Of a stretch of DNA of 64,000 nt, positions 18,305 to 27,697 are shown piece by piece. The notes under the pieces are model-generated. The model was not told the DNA's origin, searched no databases, and saw nothing but the letters and a program-made list of their open reading frames with translations. A program made the position numbers and the translations under genes. Source of the stretch: Motiliproteus sp965230185. GTDB taxonomy: Bacteria > Pseudomonadota > Gammaproteobacteria > Pseudomonadales > Balneatricaceae. The stretch is from the NCBI GenBank assembly GCA_965230185.1, contig OZ245995.1, forward strand, positions 3,906,001 through 3,970,000, given 5' to 3'. The number at the start of each line of letters is the position of its first letter. The stretch's first letter is position 1.

Positions 18305-19060
18305 ATGAAGCAGCCCTTATCAGGACAGCTCGTTCCCCTTCTGATCGCAGCCCTGCTCTGCAGTACCGCGTCTCTCAGCCATGCCGCTGCCGTCAGTCTG
18401 GCCACCGGCAACTATCCCCCCTATACGCTGGAGACTCCCGACGGAGACCGCCCGGGTTTCGATCATGAAGTAGCGCTGGCCGCCATGGCAGCCGCCGGCC
18501 ATGACGCCACAATCACCTATATGCCCTGGAAACGGGCCTTTAAGGTGCTGGAGGTGGGGCGGATGGACGGGGTGGTCACCTGCTCCGACGTTCCGGAACG
18601 CAATCGCTATCTGATCCTCAGCGATCCCATCAGCAGCTCAGGGATGGCCGTTGTCACCCACAGGGATTTCCCCGGCGAGCCGATAAACGCCGTCGGCCAG
18701 CTACGGAAACTGGACAGCCTGGTGGCCATCCGTGGCTTCGCCACCCAGCAGGAGCTGAGCCGGCTGAATATCCCCCACGAGCAAAGCAGCTCGGTGCTGA
18801 ACAGCCTGCGGATGGTAGCGAGAAAACGGGTGAGCGGCTTTTTTATCGGCCTTGAAAATTCTCAGTACGTCGCCGCCAACGACGGTATCAGCAACCAGCT
18901 TCGCTTTCATCGAATGACCGACCGCCCCTCCAACCCTTTCCATCTCTGCTTCAGCAGAAAGATCGACAATGCCGAGCGCCTGCGCGACGATTTCAACCGC
19001 GGTCTCCGACTTATCCGGGAGAGCGGTGAATATCAGCGAATTCATGATCGTTATCGCTGA
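18305..19060 (+). CDS. Periplasmic solute-binding protein, family 3 (SBP_bac_3), orphan
   Basis: A 251-residue exported binding protein. The ATG at 18305 has a GGAG ribosome-binding site 8 bases upstream and begins a signal peptide (MKQPLSGQLVPLLIAALL, ending HAA). Mature motifs NYPPYTLETPDGDRPGFDHE, YMPWKRAFKVLEVGRMDG and a C-terminal FNRGLRLIRESGEYQRI are typical of the family. It lies after the response regulator gene on the same strand but with a gap of about 140 bases. No ABC transporter genes are near, so its partner is unknown. Confidence 0.85.
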   Translation: MKQPLSGQLVPLLIAALLCSTASLSHAAAVSLATGNYPPYTLETPDGDRPGFDHEVALAAMAAAGHDATITYMPWKRAFKVLEVGRMDGVVTCSDVPERNRYLILSDPISSSGMAVVTHRDFPGEPINAVGQLRKLDSLVAIRGFATQQELSRLNIPHEQSSSVLNSLRMVARKRVSGFFIGLENSQYVAANDGISNQLRFHRMTDRPSNPFHLCFSRKIDNAERLRDDFNRGLRLIRESGEYQRIHDRYR

Positions 19061-19197
19061 ACAGTCGAACATTCCGTTTACGGGATCTGCAGCATCCCGG
19101 CCAGCACAGAACAATCGCTGGGACCAGTCAGATTGTCATTGCTGTTTTATGGTACCCTGGCCGGAAGCAGAGCATTTCAGAGCGACGGGATACCCTC

Positions 19198-19896
19198 ATG
19201 TCCGAATCGGAGCAACTCTTTGACAACTGGCCGGAGCGTTACAACCGCTGGTTCACCACCCCCATCGGCAGCCGGGTACTGAAGTACGAGCGGGAGCTGG
19301 TCATGGAACTGCTGTCGCCAGAAGCCGGCGAGCAGATCCTGGACGCCGGCTGTGGCACCGGCATTTTTACGGGTCCGATACTCGAGAGCGGCGCCGCTGT
19401 CACCGGCCTGGACCTGTCGCTGCCGATGGTTGCTCATGCCGGCAAAACCCTGCCCTCGAGCAGTTTCAGCCCTCTCGCCGCCGATATGTTAGAGCTCCCC
19501 TTTGCCGACGGTCAGTTCGATAAGACGATCTCCATCACCGCGCTGGAGTTTATCGAGGATGGCGGCCGGGCAATGGCCGAACTGTTTCGGGTCACCCGTC
19601 CGGGAGGTCTGGTGGTGGTCGCCACACTGAATCGCCTCAGCCCCTGGGCCGAGCGACGCAGCGCAGAAACCGCCACAAAGGAGGACTCCGTTTTCCAGCA
19701 ATGCTGGTTCCGTTCCGGGGATGATCTCAACCGGCTGACACCAGGAGAAGGCGTCATCCGCACCGCCGTGCACTTCAGCAAAGATTCGGATCCGGAAACG
19801 ACTGATCAGCTTGAGGCAGAGGGGCATCGGGCGCAGTCGGAGCGCGGGGCATTTGTGATCGGATGCTGGCAAAAAGGGAAACTTCAGGTGTCCTGA
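19198..19896 (+). CDS. Class I SAM-dependent methyltransferase
   Basis: A 232-residue soluble methyltransferase of the Methyltransf_11 type. Motif I is ILDAGCGTGIFTG (near 46-58), the acidic residue after it lies in VTGLDLSLPM, and the post-motif FDKTISITALEFIEDGG and VTRPGGLVVVATLNR follow as expected. Substrate unknown; such proteins modify small molecules, lipids or quinones. Monocistronic by position. Confidence 0.85.
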   Translation: MSESEQLFDNWPERYNRWFTTPIGSRVLKYERELVMELLSPEAGEQILDAGCGTGIFTGPILESGAAVTGLDLSLPMVAHAGKTLPSSSFSPLAADMLELPFADGQFDKTISITALEFIEDGGRAMAELFRVTRPGGLVVVATLNRLSPWAERRSAETATKEDSVFQQCWFRSGDDLNRLTPGEGVIRTAVHFSKDSDPETTDQLEAEGHRAQSERGAFVIGCWQKGKLQVS

Positions 19897-20292
19897 ACGG
19901 AGCCGTTAAATCGCCCCCTCATTCCTCGCGCCGTTCCGTTTTCACCTGCCGGCGACGTCCTGACTCTGAGCTGGCCCACAGCAACGGGAGCTGAGGGATA
20001 CCGCTCTGCACCACGGGCCTGCGGCGACTGTCGCCCTCCCCCGATAAAAAGACCGGCTGTCGCAGACTGACGTAAGCGGAGCCGCGAGTCAGCAGGTTCA
20101 GGCTCGCGCTGAGCTAACAGAGGCCCCTCCAGGCGTTAAACTGTAAGGGGAAGAAGAGGAAGACAGCGGCCCTCACCCATAGTTATTTAAGAGGTCATCC
20201 CGCTGATTTCCTCTGACCCGTCTCAGCCCGGCTGCTGGTCCGTTCGGCCAGTCTCTGCCGGGCCTGCCGCCTCGTCTGTCAGGAGGTTTATC
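19897..20292. other. Gene-free stretch
   Basis: About 400 bases with no convincing reading frame and no clear hairpin plus T-run. The last bases before 20293 contain the AGGAGG-type ribosome-binding site of the GYD gene. Nothing else was recognised. Confidence 0.6.
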
Positions 20293-20580
20293 ATGTCAAC
20301 TTACATTATCCTCAGCAAACTGAAATCCGGCGCTTTCACCGAACCCAAGGAATTTAAGGAACTGGCAGCGGAAGTCACCCGGAAAATCGCAACGGACTGT
20401 CCCGGTGTGGCCTGGAAGGAGAGTTTTGCCGCGATGGGTCGGTACGATGTTATCGATATCGTGGAAGCTGATGACCTCCTGGAAGTTCAGAAAGCCGCCA
20501 TGGTGATTCGGGCCTTCGGCTGCGCCACCACAGAAACTCTTGTCGTCACCCCCTGGCATGATTTTGTAGGCAGGCTCTAG
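20293..20580 (+). CDS. GYD-domain protein
   Basis: A 95-residue protein that fits the GYD family of small ferredoxin-like alpha/beta proteins. The signature is MGRYDVIDIVEADD (near 48-61) with AFGCATTETL after it. An AGGAGG ribosome-binding site precedes the ATG. The family's function is not established; members resemble the dimeric ligand-sensing domains of Lrp/AsnC regulators. It stands alone between unrelated genes. Confidence 0.8.
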   Translation: MSTYIILSKLKSGAFTEPKEFKELAAEVTRKIATDCPGVAWKESFAAMGRYDVIDIVEADDLLEVQKAAMVIRAFGCATTETLVVTPWHDFVGRL

Positions 20581-20697
20581 CGGGGCTTCCGGAGAAAGTG
20601 CGCTGTTAGCGGCGGGGCAACAGAATCAACAGCCGGGGATCCGGGGCTTTGATGACAACGACGCCCCGGATGTGTGGATACTGTACCGGCACTTTTG

Positions 20698-20750
20698 CAG
20701 TGAAATTCCGCCAGTGAAACCCGCCAGCGCCCCCCAGTGAAACCCGCCAG
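20698..20750. repeat. Short direct repeats CAGTGAAA-(C/TT)CCGCCAG
   Basis: Three near-identical copies begin at 20698, 20712 and 20735 in the intergenic region before the YwaF-like gene. The first two overlap by a few bases. This may be a small local duplication; no function can be read from it. Confidence 0.55.
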
Positions 20751-20857
20751 TAAAATGCCCCGGGTTGATCCGCTGAGCGGCTGACAGGGATCGTTCCACC
20801 AGCGGAGCAGTATCAGCGGCCGGACAGAGCCGTTTCGGCTTCGGCGAGGGGATCGGT

Positions 20858-21556
20858 ATGACTTTTGTTGCTTACGGCGTCTCTCACTGGAGTGTACTGA
20901 CCCTCTTTATACTGGTCGCCTGGCTGTTGATTCACCTGGGCCGGGGCTGGCGGAAAAGGGGCGAGCCCCGGGGATTTTCCCGTCTCTTTGCCCTGCTGAT
21001 CCTGATCTTCCAGCTTCCCTTTCAGGTCTATTCCATGCTGCCGCCTCAGTGGGACCTGCATACCTCGTTGCCGTTCCATCTCTGTGACCTGGCCTGGATG
21101 ATTGCCGTTATCGCCCTCTGGACACACAACCGGCTCGCCTTTGCCCTGATCTACTACTGGGGGCTGAGCCTGTCCTCGCAGGCACTGCTTACTCCGCAGC
21201 TGACGTTTGATTTCCCACACCTTCAGTTCCTGATGTTCTGGGGAGGCCATTGCCTCGTGGTCTGGGCCGCCATCTATCTGACCTGGGGTCTGGGGTTCGG
21301 GCCCGGCTGGCGAGAATATGGCATAACAGTGGTCGTCACTCTGGTCTGGATAGTGCTGATGCTGGGCTTCAACAGCCTCACCGGCAGCAATTATCTTTAC
21401 CTCAGTGCCCGACCGACCAGTCCGACCCTGCTTGACCTTTTCGGGGACTGGCCCTGGTATCTGCTTATATCCATCGGCCTTGGCCTGCTGGTCTGGGCGA
21501 TGATGACCCTGCCCTGGCTGCAAAGAGGAACCGGTCGAACAACCGGCGGAGGATGA
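20858..21556 (+). CDS. YwaF/TIGR02206-type integral membrane protein
   Basis: A 232-residue polytopic membrane protein with about seven hydrophobic segments. The pattern (FSRLFALLILIFQL; LPFHLCDLAWMIAVIAL; LTFDFPHLQFLMFWGGHCLV; GSNYLYLSARP) is that of the YwaF-like TIGR02206 family, whose function is unknown. The HLCD and GGH histidines sit within membrane helices. There is no adjacent partner gene. Confidence 0.75.
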   Translation: MTFVAYGVSHWSVLTLFILVAWLLIHLGRGWRKRGEPRGFSRLFALLILIFQLPFQVYSMLPPQWDLHTSLPFHLCDLAWMIAVIALWTHNRLAFALIYYWGLSLSSQALLTPQLTFDFPHLQFLMFWGGHCLVVWAAIYLTWGLGFGPGWREYGITVVVTLVWIVLMLGFNSLTGSNYLYLSARPTSPTLLDLFGDWPWYLLISIGLGLLVWAMMTLPWLQRGTGRTTGGG

Positions 21557-21830
21557 TCATCGGGGCGGAAACGGGACGCTGAGCAGCGACAAAGATGCAG
21601 ACGACCTCCGCCGACAGAGGCGCAGCAGGGTGCGGACAACAGACTTCAGAGACGGGATCGGTTCACGATACTTTCGTCCGTCCCATGAAACGGTCATCGG
21701 AACCATACTGTTCCGGCAGAAAATGGCCGTGCAATCGACAAAGAGGGCTGGTTAAGAGCTTTTGTTTCAGCGGCTGCCCGAGGCCAGGCACCAGAAGCCT
21801 CTGCCCCCGACCGGCTGAACCGGCGGCTCC

Positions 21831-22202
21831 TCAGACCACAGATGCTGGCTGCTCGGCGACCGCCGCAATGACAGAGATCTCCACCAACAGCTCCGGGCTG
21901 GCCATGCTGGCCTGCACACAGGCCCTGGCCGGGGCGAATCCCTCCGGCACCCAGCTGTCCCAGACGCTGTTCATCCCGGCAAACAGCGCCATGTCTTTGA
22001 GGTAGATAGTGGCTGACAAAATCTGTTGCCGGCTGCTGCCCACCGACTGCAGCAGGGTTTCCACCTTGTCCAGCATGGTGCGGGTCTGGTCGGCAATCCC
22101 GGCACTACGATCTTCGGCCACCTGGCCGCAGAGATAGACGGTGTTGTTGTGAATGACGATCCGGCTCATACGCGGGCCGGTCTCATAGCGCTTAATACTC
22201 AT
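21831..22202 (-). CDS. RidA family enamine/imine deaminase
   Basis: A 123-residue RidA/YjgF-type protein that hydrolyses reactive enamine or imine intermediates released by flavin or PLP enzymes. It shows the family blocks GPRMSRIVIHNNTVYLCGQV and YLKDMALFAGMNSVWDSWV plus the conserved Arg in PARACVQASM. It is the last gene of a run with a flavoprotein dehydrogenase set and a TRAP transporter, so it probably detoxifies the imine made by that dehydrogenase. Confidence 0.9.
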   Translation of the reverse strand: MSIKRYETGPRMSRIVIHNNTVYLCGQVAEDRSAGIADQTRTMLDKVETLLQSVGSSRQQILSATIYLKDMALFAGMNSVWDSWVPEGFAPARACVQASMASPELLVEISVIAAVAEQPASVV

Positions 22203-22237
22203 AGCAGCTCCTGAAAATCCTGCGGGGTGGAAAGAAA

Positions 22238-23632
22238 TCAGTTGTCACCCTCGGTCAGTGTAGCCAGCTCACCGATGGTCATGGGCTTGATGGGAGAACG
22301 GATATTGTAGTAGCCGACCGCCTCGTGACTCCGCTGCAGCTCTTCGGCCATGATCTGATTGACCGTCAACCCGCACTGTCGCCCCTGGCAGGGGCCCATC
22401 CCGGCGCGACCAAACGCTTTAGCCTGATTAGGACCGGCGCAGCCGGCCCGGGCAAACCCTCGGATCTGGCCCGCGCTGACCTCTTCACAACGGCAGACAA
22501 TGGTCTCGTCCGCCGGGCTGAGGAACTCCTGAGCCGGTCGATAGAGCCGGTCCAGAAAGGGCCGGACCGCCAGCTGCTGTGCGATCTCACGTCGCAACGG
22601 CTGTGCCTGCTGCTCCTGCTGGTCAGGACTCAGAGTCTGCAGCAGACGGGCGATGTGGATGGCTGCCAGCCTGCCCTGCTGTTCCGCCGCCAGAGCGCCA
22701 CCAATACCGGCGGAATCACCGGCTACGAAGACACCGGCGCGACTGCTTTCGCCCCAGCAGTCGGTCACCGGATGCCAGCACTGCTGATCTTCATTCCAGC
22801 GATGCTCCAGCCCCATGGCACGGCTCAGTTGTACGTTGGGCACCACGCCCTGATGTACCAGCAGCGAACGGCAGTCGATATGCTGTTGCCGGCCTTTATG
22901 GCTGAAGCTCAGCGAGGCCAGGCAACCCTCTGCGCCGGCTTCTGCCCGCAGTTCCGACACTCCCTGCAGGTGGCTGATACCCGCCCGCTTCAGTTCCGCC
23001 AGCAGGCCCATACCTTTCAGCAGATAGCGCCAGCCCCGCAGTGCCCCGGTGAGCGATCCGAGCGCCCGGGAATAATTCCGGCGCGGAGTGGTCTCCAGCA
23101 CCGCGGCGATCTCCACCCCCGCCCGCTGCAACTGACAGGCGATCAGCAACAACAGCGGGCCGCTGCCGGCCAGCACCAGTGGCGTCGCGGGGCTCAGGCC
23201 GCTGCTTTTCAGCAGAATCTGGGCGGCGCCGCAGGTCATAACCCCCGGCAGTGTCCAGCCTGGGAAAGGCACTGGTCGCTCCTGAGCGCCGGTGGCCAAC
23301 AGAACACTGCGGGCCTGAAACTGCCGGCTCTGACCGGCCAGCGAGACGCTCAGCCGGTTATCTTTAGCAATGTCCCAGACAGTGGCACTATGGTAGTAAT
23401 CCAGCCGGGCCTCGCTGAACTCCTTTACCAGTCCGGCACCGTAATGGTAATCCGGACCGAGAATCTTTTCGTCCGCCAGCGCCGGCAGCGCCACTGAACG
23501 GTAGATCTGACCACCGGGGGCCGCCTGCTCGTCGAACAGGGCCACCGATAATCCGGATACCGAAGCCCGGGTAGCGGCCGCCATACCGGCGGGGCCGGCA
23601 CCAATAACGATCAGGTCATAGCGACTGTTCAT
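22238..23632 (-). CDS. FAD/NAD(P)-binding oxidoreductase subunit with BFD-like 2Fe-2S domain (HcnB/OoxA-like)
   Basis: A 464-residue flavoprotein. The N-terminal Rossmann fold (LIVIGAGPAGMAAATRA) binds FAD. The second dinucleotide fold is near 150 (LVLAGSGPLLLLIACQL). The C-terminus carries a BFD-type 2Fe-2S domain with Cys pattern IVCRCEEV and GPCQGRQCG. This is the architecture of HcnB, opine oxidase subunit A and the alpha subunit of D-hydroxyproline dehydrogenase. It overlaps the small 2Fe-2S subunit gene by 4 bases and works with the DAO-type subunit. The exact substrate is not readable. Confidence 0.9.
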   Translation of the reverse strand: MNSRYDLIVIGAGPAGMAAATRASVSGLSVALFDEQAAPGGQIYRSVALPALADEKILGPDYHYGAGLVKEFSEARLDYYHSATVWDIAKDNRLSVSLAGQSRQFQARSVLLATGAQERPVPFPGWTLPGVMTCGAAQILLKSSGLSPATPLVLAGSGPLLLLIACQLQRAGVEIAAVLETTPRRNYSRALGSLTGALRGWRYLLKGMGLLAELKRAGISHLQGVSELRAEAGAEGCLASLSFSHKGRQQHIDCRSLLVHQGVVPNVQLSRAMGLEHRWNEDQQCWHPVTDCWGESSRAGVFVAGDSAGIGGALAAEQQGRLAAIHIARLLQTLSPDQQEQQAQPLRREIAQQLAVRPFLDRLYRPAQEFLSPADETIVCRCEEVSAGQIRGFARAGCAGPNQAKAFGRAGMGPCQGRQCGLTVNQIMAEELQRSHEAVGYYNIRSPIKPMTIGELATLTEGDN

Positions 23633-24039
23633 GAGGCTTTCTCCGCCGGACTGTCTTCATTCAGATTCGATGACAGGGTTTTCGGCTCGATGGTTTCCAC
23701 CACAGGACCCGTGGTTGTTATACCGGGGACGGCACCGGAGGAACGGACACCCTGCTGACGGTTGATCCGCATGCCGTCACGAACCGGCGTCATACAGCCC
23801 TGGCGGTTGGCAACACCATCGATCTCCAGCAGACACTCGAAGCACACCCCCATCATGCAGTAGGGCGCACGCGGTGCACCGGATACCGTGGTGCTACGTG
23901 AAGGCGTCATCCCCTGCGCCAGCACTACCGCGGCGGCGCTGTCACCGACACGGGCCTGAACCGGCTCGCCGTCCAGCCACAGCTCTACGGTTTCCCGGGG
24001 CCTCAGCTCCAGGCGCTTAAAGGTGGAATCTTGTGGCAT
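23629..24039 (-). CDS. Small 2Fe-2S ferredoxin-like subunit (HcnA-like)
   Basis: A 136-residue protein with a plant-type 2Fe-2S motif (APYCMMGVCFECLLEIDG, with a later Cys in RQGCMTP). It links the two flavoprotein subunits in three-component amine or opine dehydrogenases. I choose the ATG at 24039 (MPQDSTFKRLEL); the frame stays open further upstream, but only inside the next gene. It overlaps both neighbours (4 bases and about 23 bases), which means tight translational coupling. The tail after residue ~100 is longer than in HcnA. Confidence 0.85.
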   Translation of the reverse strand: MPQDSTFKRLELRPRETVELWLDGEPVQARVGDSAAAVVLAQGMTPSRSTTVSGAPRAPYCMMGVCFECLLEIDGVANRQGCMTPVRDGMRINRQQGVRSSGAVPGITTTGPVVETIEPKTLSSNLNEDSPAEKAS

Positions 24040-25153
24040 GGAATACCTCCATCGGGAAATCCAGATTAAAACCTTCGCCCGCCACCCAGTCGGCGACCGG
24101 ACCGGCATGGGCTGCTGCCAGGGTGACGCCGCTGTGACAGGTCACCAGATGGGCGCCGGGATGGGATTCAGACTGCTGATAGATCGGATAGCCGTCCGGC
24201 GTCATGATCCGTAACGCGCCCCAGGCACGGACCAGCTGAACCTGCTCCAGCAACGGAAACAGAGTGACCGCCCGGCGGGCGATCTCCGCCATCACCCCAG
24301 TGCTGGTTCCGGTGTCGAACCCGACATCCTCTTTGGAGTCGCCGCACTGAACCGTACCTTCGACCGTCTGGCGAATATGGGAAGTGGGATAGTCCAGGAA
24401 GGGACTGACGCGCTCCGCCACCAGCACCTGACCGCGGTTGGGTTCCACCGGCGCCTGCAGCCCCACCTGCGGCGCCAGTTGTCTGTTACCCAGGCCGGCC
24501 GCCAGCACCACCTTGCCGGCCTGCCAGCTGCGGCCACCGGATTCAATGCTGAATCCGCTACCATCAGCGTTGCCGGACAGCCTCTTCACAGGACCGCCAT
24601 TAATCAGCCGACCGCCGCGGGCCAGAAAGTTTTCCGCCAGCGCCCGCATCATCAGCAGCGGGTTAACGTGGCCATCCAGTGGCCCGAAAGTGGCACCGGC
24701 CACCGTCGGACCGATGGCCGGCAGCCTTTCCTTCAGGGCTGCGTGATCCAGTACTTCGAAGGGATAGTCGCCGTTCTGGTCACGACGCATCCCCTCCAGC
24801 ATTTCGATGCGGGCCTGCAGCTCCGTTTCGGTGAGACAGAAAAACAGACCACCCCGTTGCTGCAGCTGAACATCGATGCCGGTACTGTCCTGTAACTGAG
24901 CCGCCAGTTGCGGCCAGAGTTTCGCCGACAGACGTGACAGCCTGGCGTACTCCGGGCAGGTATCACCCTTGCCCTGCACCCAGACCAGACCGAAGTTGCC
25001 CCTGGAGGCCCGGAAGGCCTGGTCGCCCTCATCGAAGACCGCCACCTTCAGTTTTTTTTCGATCAGTCCGGTCGCTATGGCCAGTCCCACCAGGCCGCCA
25101 CCGATTACAGCAACATCGGCCTCGCTATGGTCTGCAGTTCCCCCTGCCGCCAT
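24017..25153 (-). CDS. DAO-family FAD-dependent oxidoreductase (HcnC/OoxB-like catalytic subunit)
   Basis: A 378-residue flavoprotein of the D-amino-acid-oxidase/glycine-oxidase family. ADVAVIGGGLVGLAIATGL near 12-30 binds FAD, and VVLAAGLGN and the C-terminal TCHSGVTLAAAHAGPVADW are family blocks. The ATG at 25153 follows AGAGGAAAA. Upstream frame extension lacks homology-like sequence. It is the first enzyme gene of a three-subunit dehydrogenase whose relatives oxidise opines, glycine, or D-hydroxyproline. Neighbouring TRAP and RidA genes fit catabolism of an imported amino-acid-like compound. Confidence 0.9.
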   Translation of the reverse strand: MAAGGTADHSEADVAVIGGGLVGLAIATGLIEKKLKVAVFDEGDQAFRASRGNFGLVWVQGKGDTCPEYARLSRLSAKLWPQLAAQLQDSTGIDVQLQQRGGLFFCLTETELQARIEMLEGMRRDQNGDYPFEVLDHAALKERLPAIGPTVAGATFGPLDGHVNPLLMMRALAENFLARGGRLINGGPVKRLSGNADGSGFSIESGGRSWQAGKVVLAAGLGNRQLAPQVGLQAPVEPNRGQVLVAERVSPFLDYPTSHIRQTVEGTVQCGDSKEDVGFDTGTSTGVMAEIARRAVTLFPLLEQVQLVRAWGALRIMTPDGYPIYQQSESHPGAHLVTCHSGVTLAAAHAGPVADWVAGEGFNLDFPMEVFHATRFHL

Positions 25154-25274
25154 GGTCGTTTTCCTCTGGTGATCGGTCCGGCAATCGCGCTGCGATGCCG
25201 AACCCGGATGATTACTTGCTAACCGCAACAACCGAGCGGATCCGGATGGTCGCCCGGTTGTGCGGGGATGCCAC

Positions 25275-26288
25275 TCAGTTGGCGGAGATATCCTTCAGTA
25301 CGGTTTCGGCCCAGTCACGACCCAGATCATCGATAATCTCAGGCCAGACGTTGGCGCGAACCTTCTCAGCGGTAGCGGCGATCTGGTCGGCGGAAACATC
25401 GACGATAGCGGCACCGGCATCGGCCAGACGCTGCTCATTAGCGCTCTGATCCTGTTGGGCGCTGACCCAGCGACGGTTTTCGAACTCCAGCGCCACAGCA
25501 CTGAGCGCCTTCTGCTGCTCCGGCTTAAGGTCGTTGAAACGTTCGTTGTTGATCACCAGGAACCAGATCTCAAAATGGGTGTTGAGCGGTACATAGGACT
25601 TGGTGACATCGCGGAAGGAGGCGTAGTAGCCCTCGGCGCCGGAGCCGATCACACCATCGACCACACCGGTCTGAACGGCGGTAAAGGCCTCGGAGAACGG
25701 CAGCGGAGAACCGATATAGCCGGTGTTATCCGCCAGCAGCTGGAAGGTCTTGATCGGCGGAACACGCACCTTCACCCCCTTATCGAGGTTGGCATCCGCG
25801 GCGCCGTCCACCTGCTTGTTGAGGGCGATACCGCCAAAGTAGACGGGCCAGGCGCCCAGCACTTTAATGTCCTGCTTCGCGTACAGATCAGCGACGGTGT
25901 TGCGCATGGCCGAGCCCGGCGCAAAGACCTTACGGGCGTCTTCCCAGTCCTTCACCATGTAGGGCATGTAGATGATCTGAAAACGCTTGTCGATGCCGGA
26001 TGCCGGCGGCTGCACCGCCATATCCACCGCCCCCATGGAGACCCGCTCCTGCACCACGGTGTAGTCACCGAGGGCGTTGGCGGCATAGATTTTCACCTTC
26101 AGCCTGCCGTCGGTGGCCTCTTTGACGCTGTCGGCGAACCAGCGCGCGTCATTGTCGATGGCCGTGCCCTGAGGGCGGACATGTGACAGTTTCAGGGTCG
26201 CCGCTTCTGCCACACCGACGGCGGACAGGGACAGTGACAGGGCCAGGGCCAGTTTTCGAAACGTGGATTTCCGGGCTGATACGCTCAT
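25275..26288 (-). CDS. dctP: TRAP transporter periplasmic binding protein DctP
   Basis: A 337-residue exported binding protein with a signal peptide (ending VAEA|ATLK). The family blocks include LKLSHVRPQGTAIDNDARWF and the substrate-anchoring Arg in a region near ~165-185 (KGVKVRVPPIKTFQLL). An AGGAG site precedes the ATG. It captures the substrate, probably a carboxylate or amino acid derivative, for DctQM. The order on the minus strand is dctQ, dctM, dctP and then the dehydrogenase genes, all under the upstream LysR-controlled promoter region. Confidence 0.93.
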   Translation of the reverse strand: MSVSARKSTFRKLALALSLSLSAVGVAEAATLKLSHVRPQGTAIDNDARWFADSVKEATDGRLKVKIYAANALGDYTVVQERVSMGAVDMAVQPPASGIDKRFQIIYMPYMVKDWEDARKVFAPGSAMRNTVADLYAKQDIKVLGAWPVYFGGIALNKQVDGAADANLDKGVKVRVPPIKTFQLLADNTGYIGSPLPFSEAFTAVQTGVVDGVIGSGAEGYYASFRDVTKSYVPLNTHFEIWFLVINNERFNDLKPEQQKALSAVALEFENRRWVSAQQDQSANEQRLADAGAAIVDVSADQIAATAEKVRANVWPEIIDDLGRDWAETVLKDISAN

Positions 26289-26394
26289 GCTTTTTTCTCC
26301 TTAAAGGATCAGGCGTTTGTTTTTGTTGGTTGTACGTAGTTTTGAGGTTGTCGCTGCTGCACTCTGTCGCAGCAGCGGGTTGAATCGGAACCGA

Positions 26395-27693
26395 TCAGTA
26401 GCCGAAGATCCGGGGGATGTATTCCGACAGGTCCGGCCACAACGAGACCAGGAATACCACCGGCACATAGCCGAACAGGATCAGCATCATCGCCGGCTTC
26501 ACCACATCGGTGAATTTCACCTGACCAATACGAGCCCCCAGATAGAGAATGCTGGCGTAGGGCGGTGTCACCCCACCCATGGCGGTGTTGACGCCGATAA
26601 TGGCGGCGAACTGTACCGGTCCCACACCGATGGCGGCCATCAGCGGCAGCAGCAACGGGGCGGTGAGGATGATGGCGGTGATGTCGTTGACGATCATGCC
26701 GATCCCGAACAGGAACAGGTTCACCAGTATCAGCAGCACCGTCTTGTCGGTGGTGATCTCGAAGATCTTCTCTACCAGTGCCTGGGGAATATCCTCCATC
26801 ACATAGATCTGGCTGAGCATCAGGCTGAACAGAATCATGATCAGGATCGACCCCACCGCCGTCGCCGACTCCTTACCGGACTCGAGGAAGCTCTTCCAGG
26901 TCAGCCCCTTGTAGATCATGAAGCCCACCGGCAGTGCGTAGATCACCGCTACCGCCGCGGCTTCGGTCGGAGTCATGATGCCGCCGTAGATACCGCCGAG
27001 GATGATCACCGGCATCAGCAGAGCCGGCACCGCGCTGAAGGTGCGGGTGGAGGCCTCCTTCATGATGGCTCTGAATTCCATCGGCTCGTCCAGCACCAGC
27101 GGGAATTTTCGCGACACAAACATATTGATCGCCGCGAAGTTAAAGGTGATCAACAGCCCCGGCCCCAGGGTGGCGAGGAAACAGGCCAGAATCGAGGTTT
27201 CGGTGACCCAGCCGTAGACGATCATGGTAACGCTGGGGGGAATCAGCAGACCGAGAATCGAAGAGTTGGCCACCAGCGCGGTGGCGTAGGGGCGCGGATA
27301 GCCCTTCTTCTCCATCTCCGGGATCAGCAGCGGGCCGATGGCGGCGATGCCGGTCAGGCCGCTGCCGGAGATGGCGCCGATAATGGCGCAGCTCACCGAG
27401 GCCACTACTCCGAGTCCACCGCGAATGCGGCCGACGAAGACGTTAACGAAATTGAGCAGACTGCCGGCGATGCCGCTGACGCTCATAATGGTGCCGGCGA
27501 ACACGAACAGCGGCAGCGCCAGCAGCACCGGGTTGGTGAGCTGACTGAAGCCCCACACCATCATGCCTTTCATGGTGGCATCGCCGACCAGGGTCATCAC
27601 CATCAGGCCGGCGCCGAAACAGTAAGGCAGCGGTACCCCCAGGGTGAGCAGAAAGATCAGGACAACGAAACCGAGGATTGCGATCTCAACCAT
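26395..27693 (-). CDS. dctM: TRAP transporter large permease DctM
   Basis: A 432-residue inner-membrane permease with 12-13 helices, the ion-coupled translocation subunit. It shows the conserved GIAAIGPLLIPEMEKKGYPR block, IPPSVTMIVYGWVTE and a C-terminal GGVTPPYASILYLGARI. The length is normal. It starts 4 bases after dctQ ends, so the two are translationally coupled. Confidence 0.95.
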   Translation of the reverse strand: MVEIAILGFVVLIFLLTLGVPLPYCFGAGLMVMTLVGDATMKGMMVWGFSQLTNPVLLALPLFVFAGTIMSVSGIAGSLLNFVNVFVGRIRGGLGVVASVSCAIIGAISGSGLTGIAAIGPLLIPEMEKKGYPRPYATALVANSSILGLLIPPSVTMIVYGWVTETSILACFLATLGPGLLITFNFAAINMFVSRKFPLVLDEPMEFRAIMKEASTRTFSAVPALLMPVIILGGIYGGIMTPTEAAAVAVIYALPVGFMIYKGLTWKSFLESGKESATAVGSILIMILFSLMLSQIYVMEDIPQALVEKIFEITTDKTVLLILVNLFLFGIGMIVNDITAIILTAPLLLPLMAAIGVGPVQFAAIIGVNTAMGGVTPPYASILYLGARIGQVKFTDVVKPAMMLILFGYVPVVFLVSLWPDLSEYIPRIFGY

Positions 27694-27697
27694 GGGA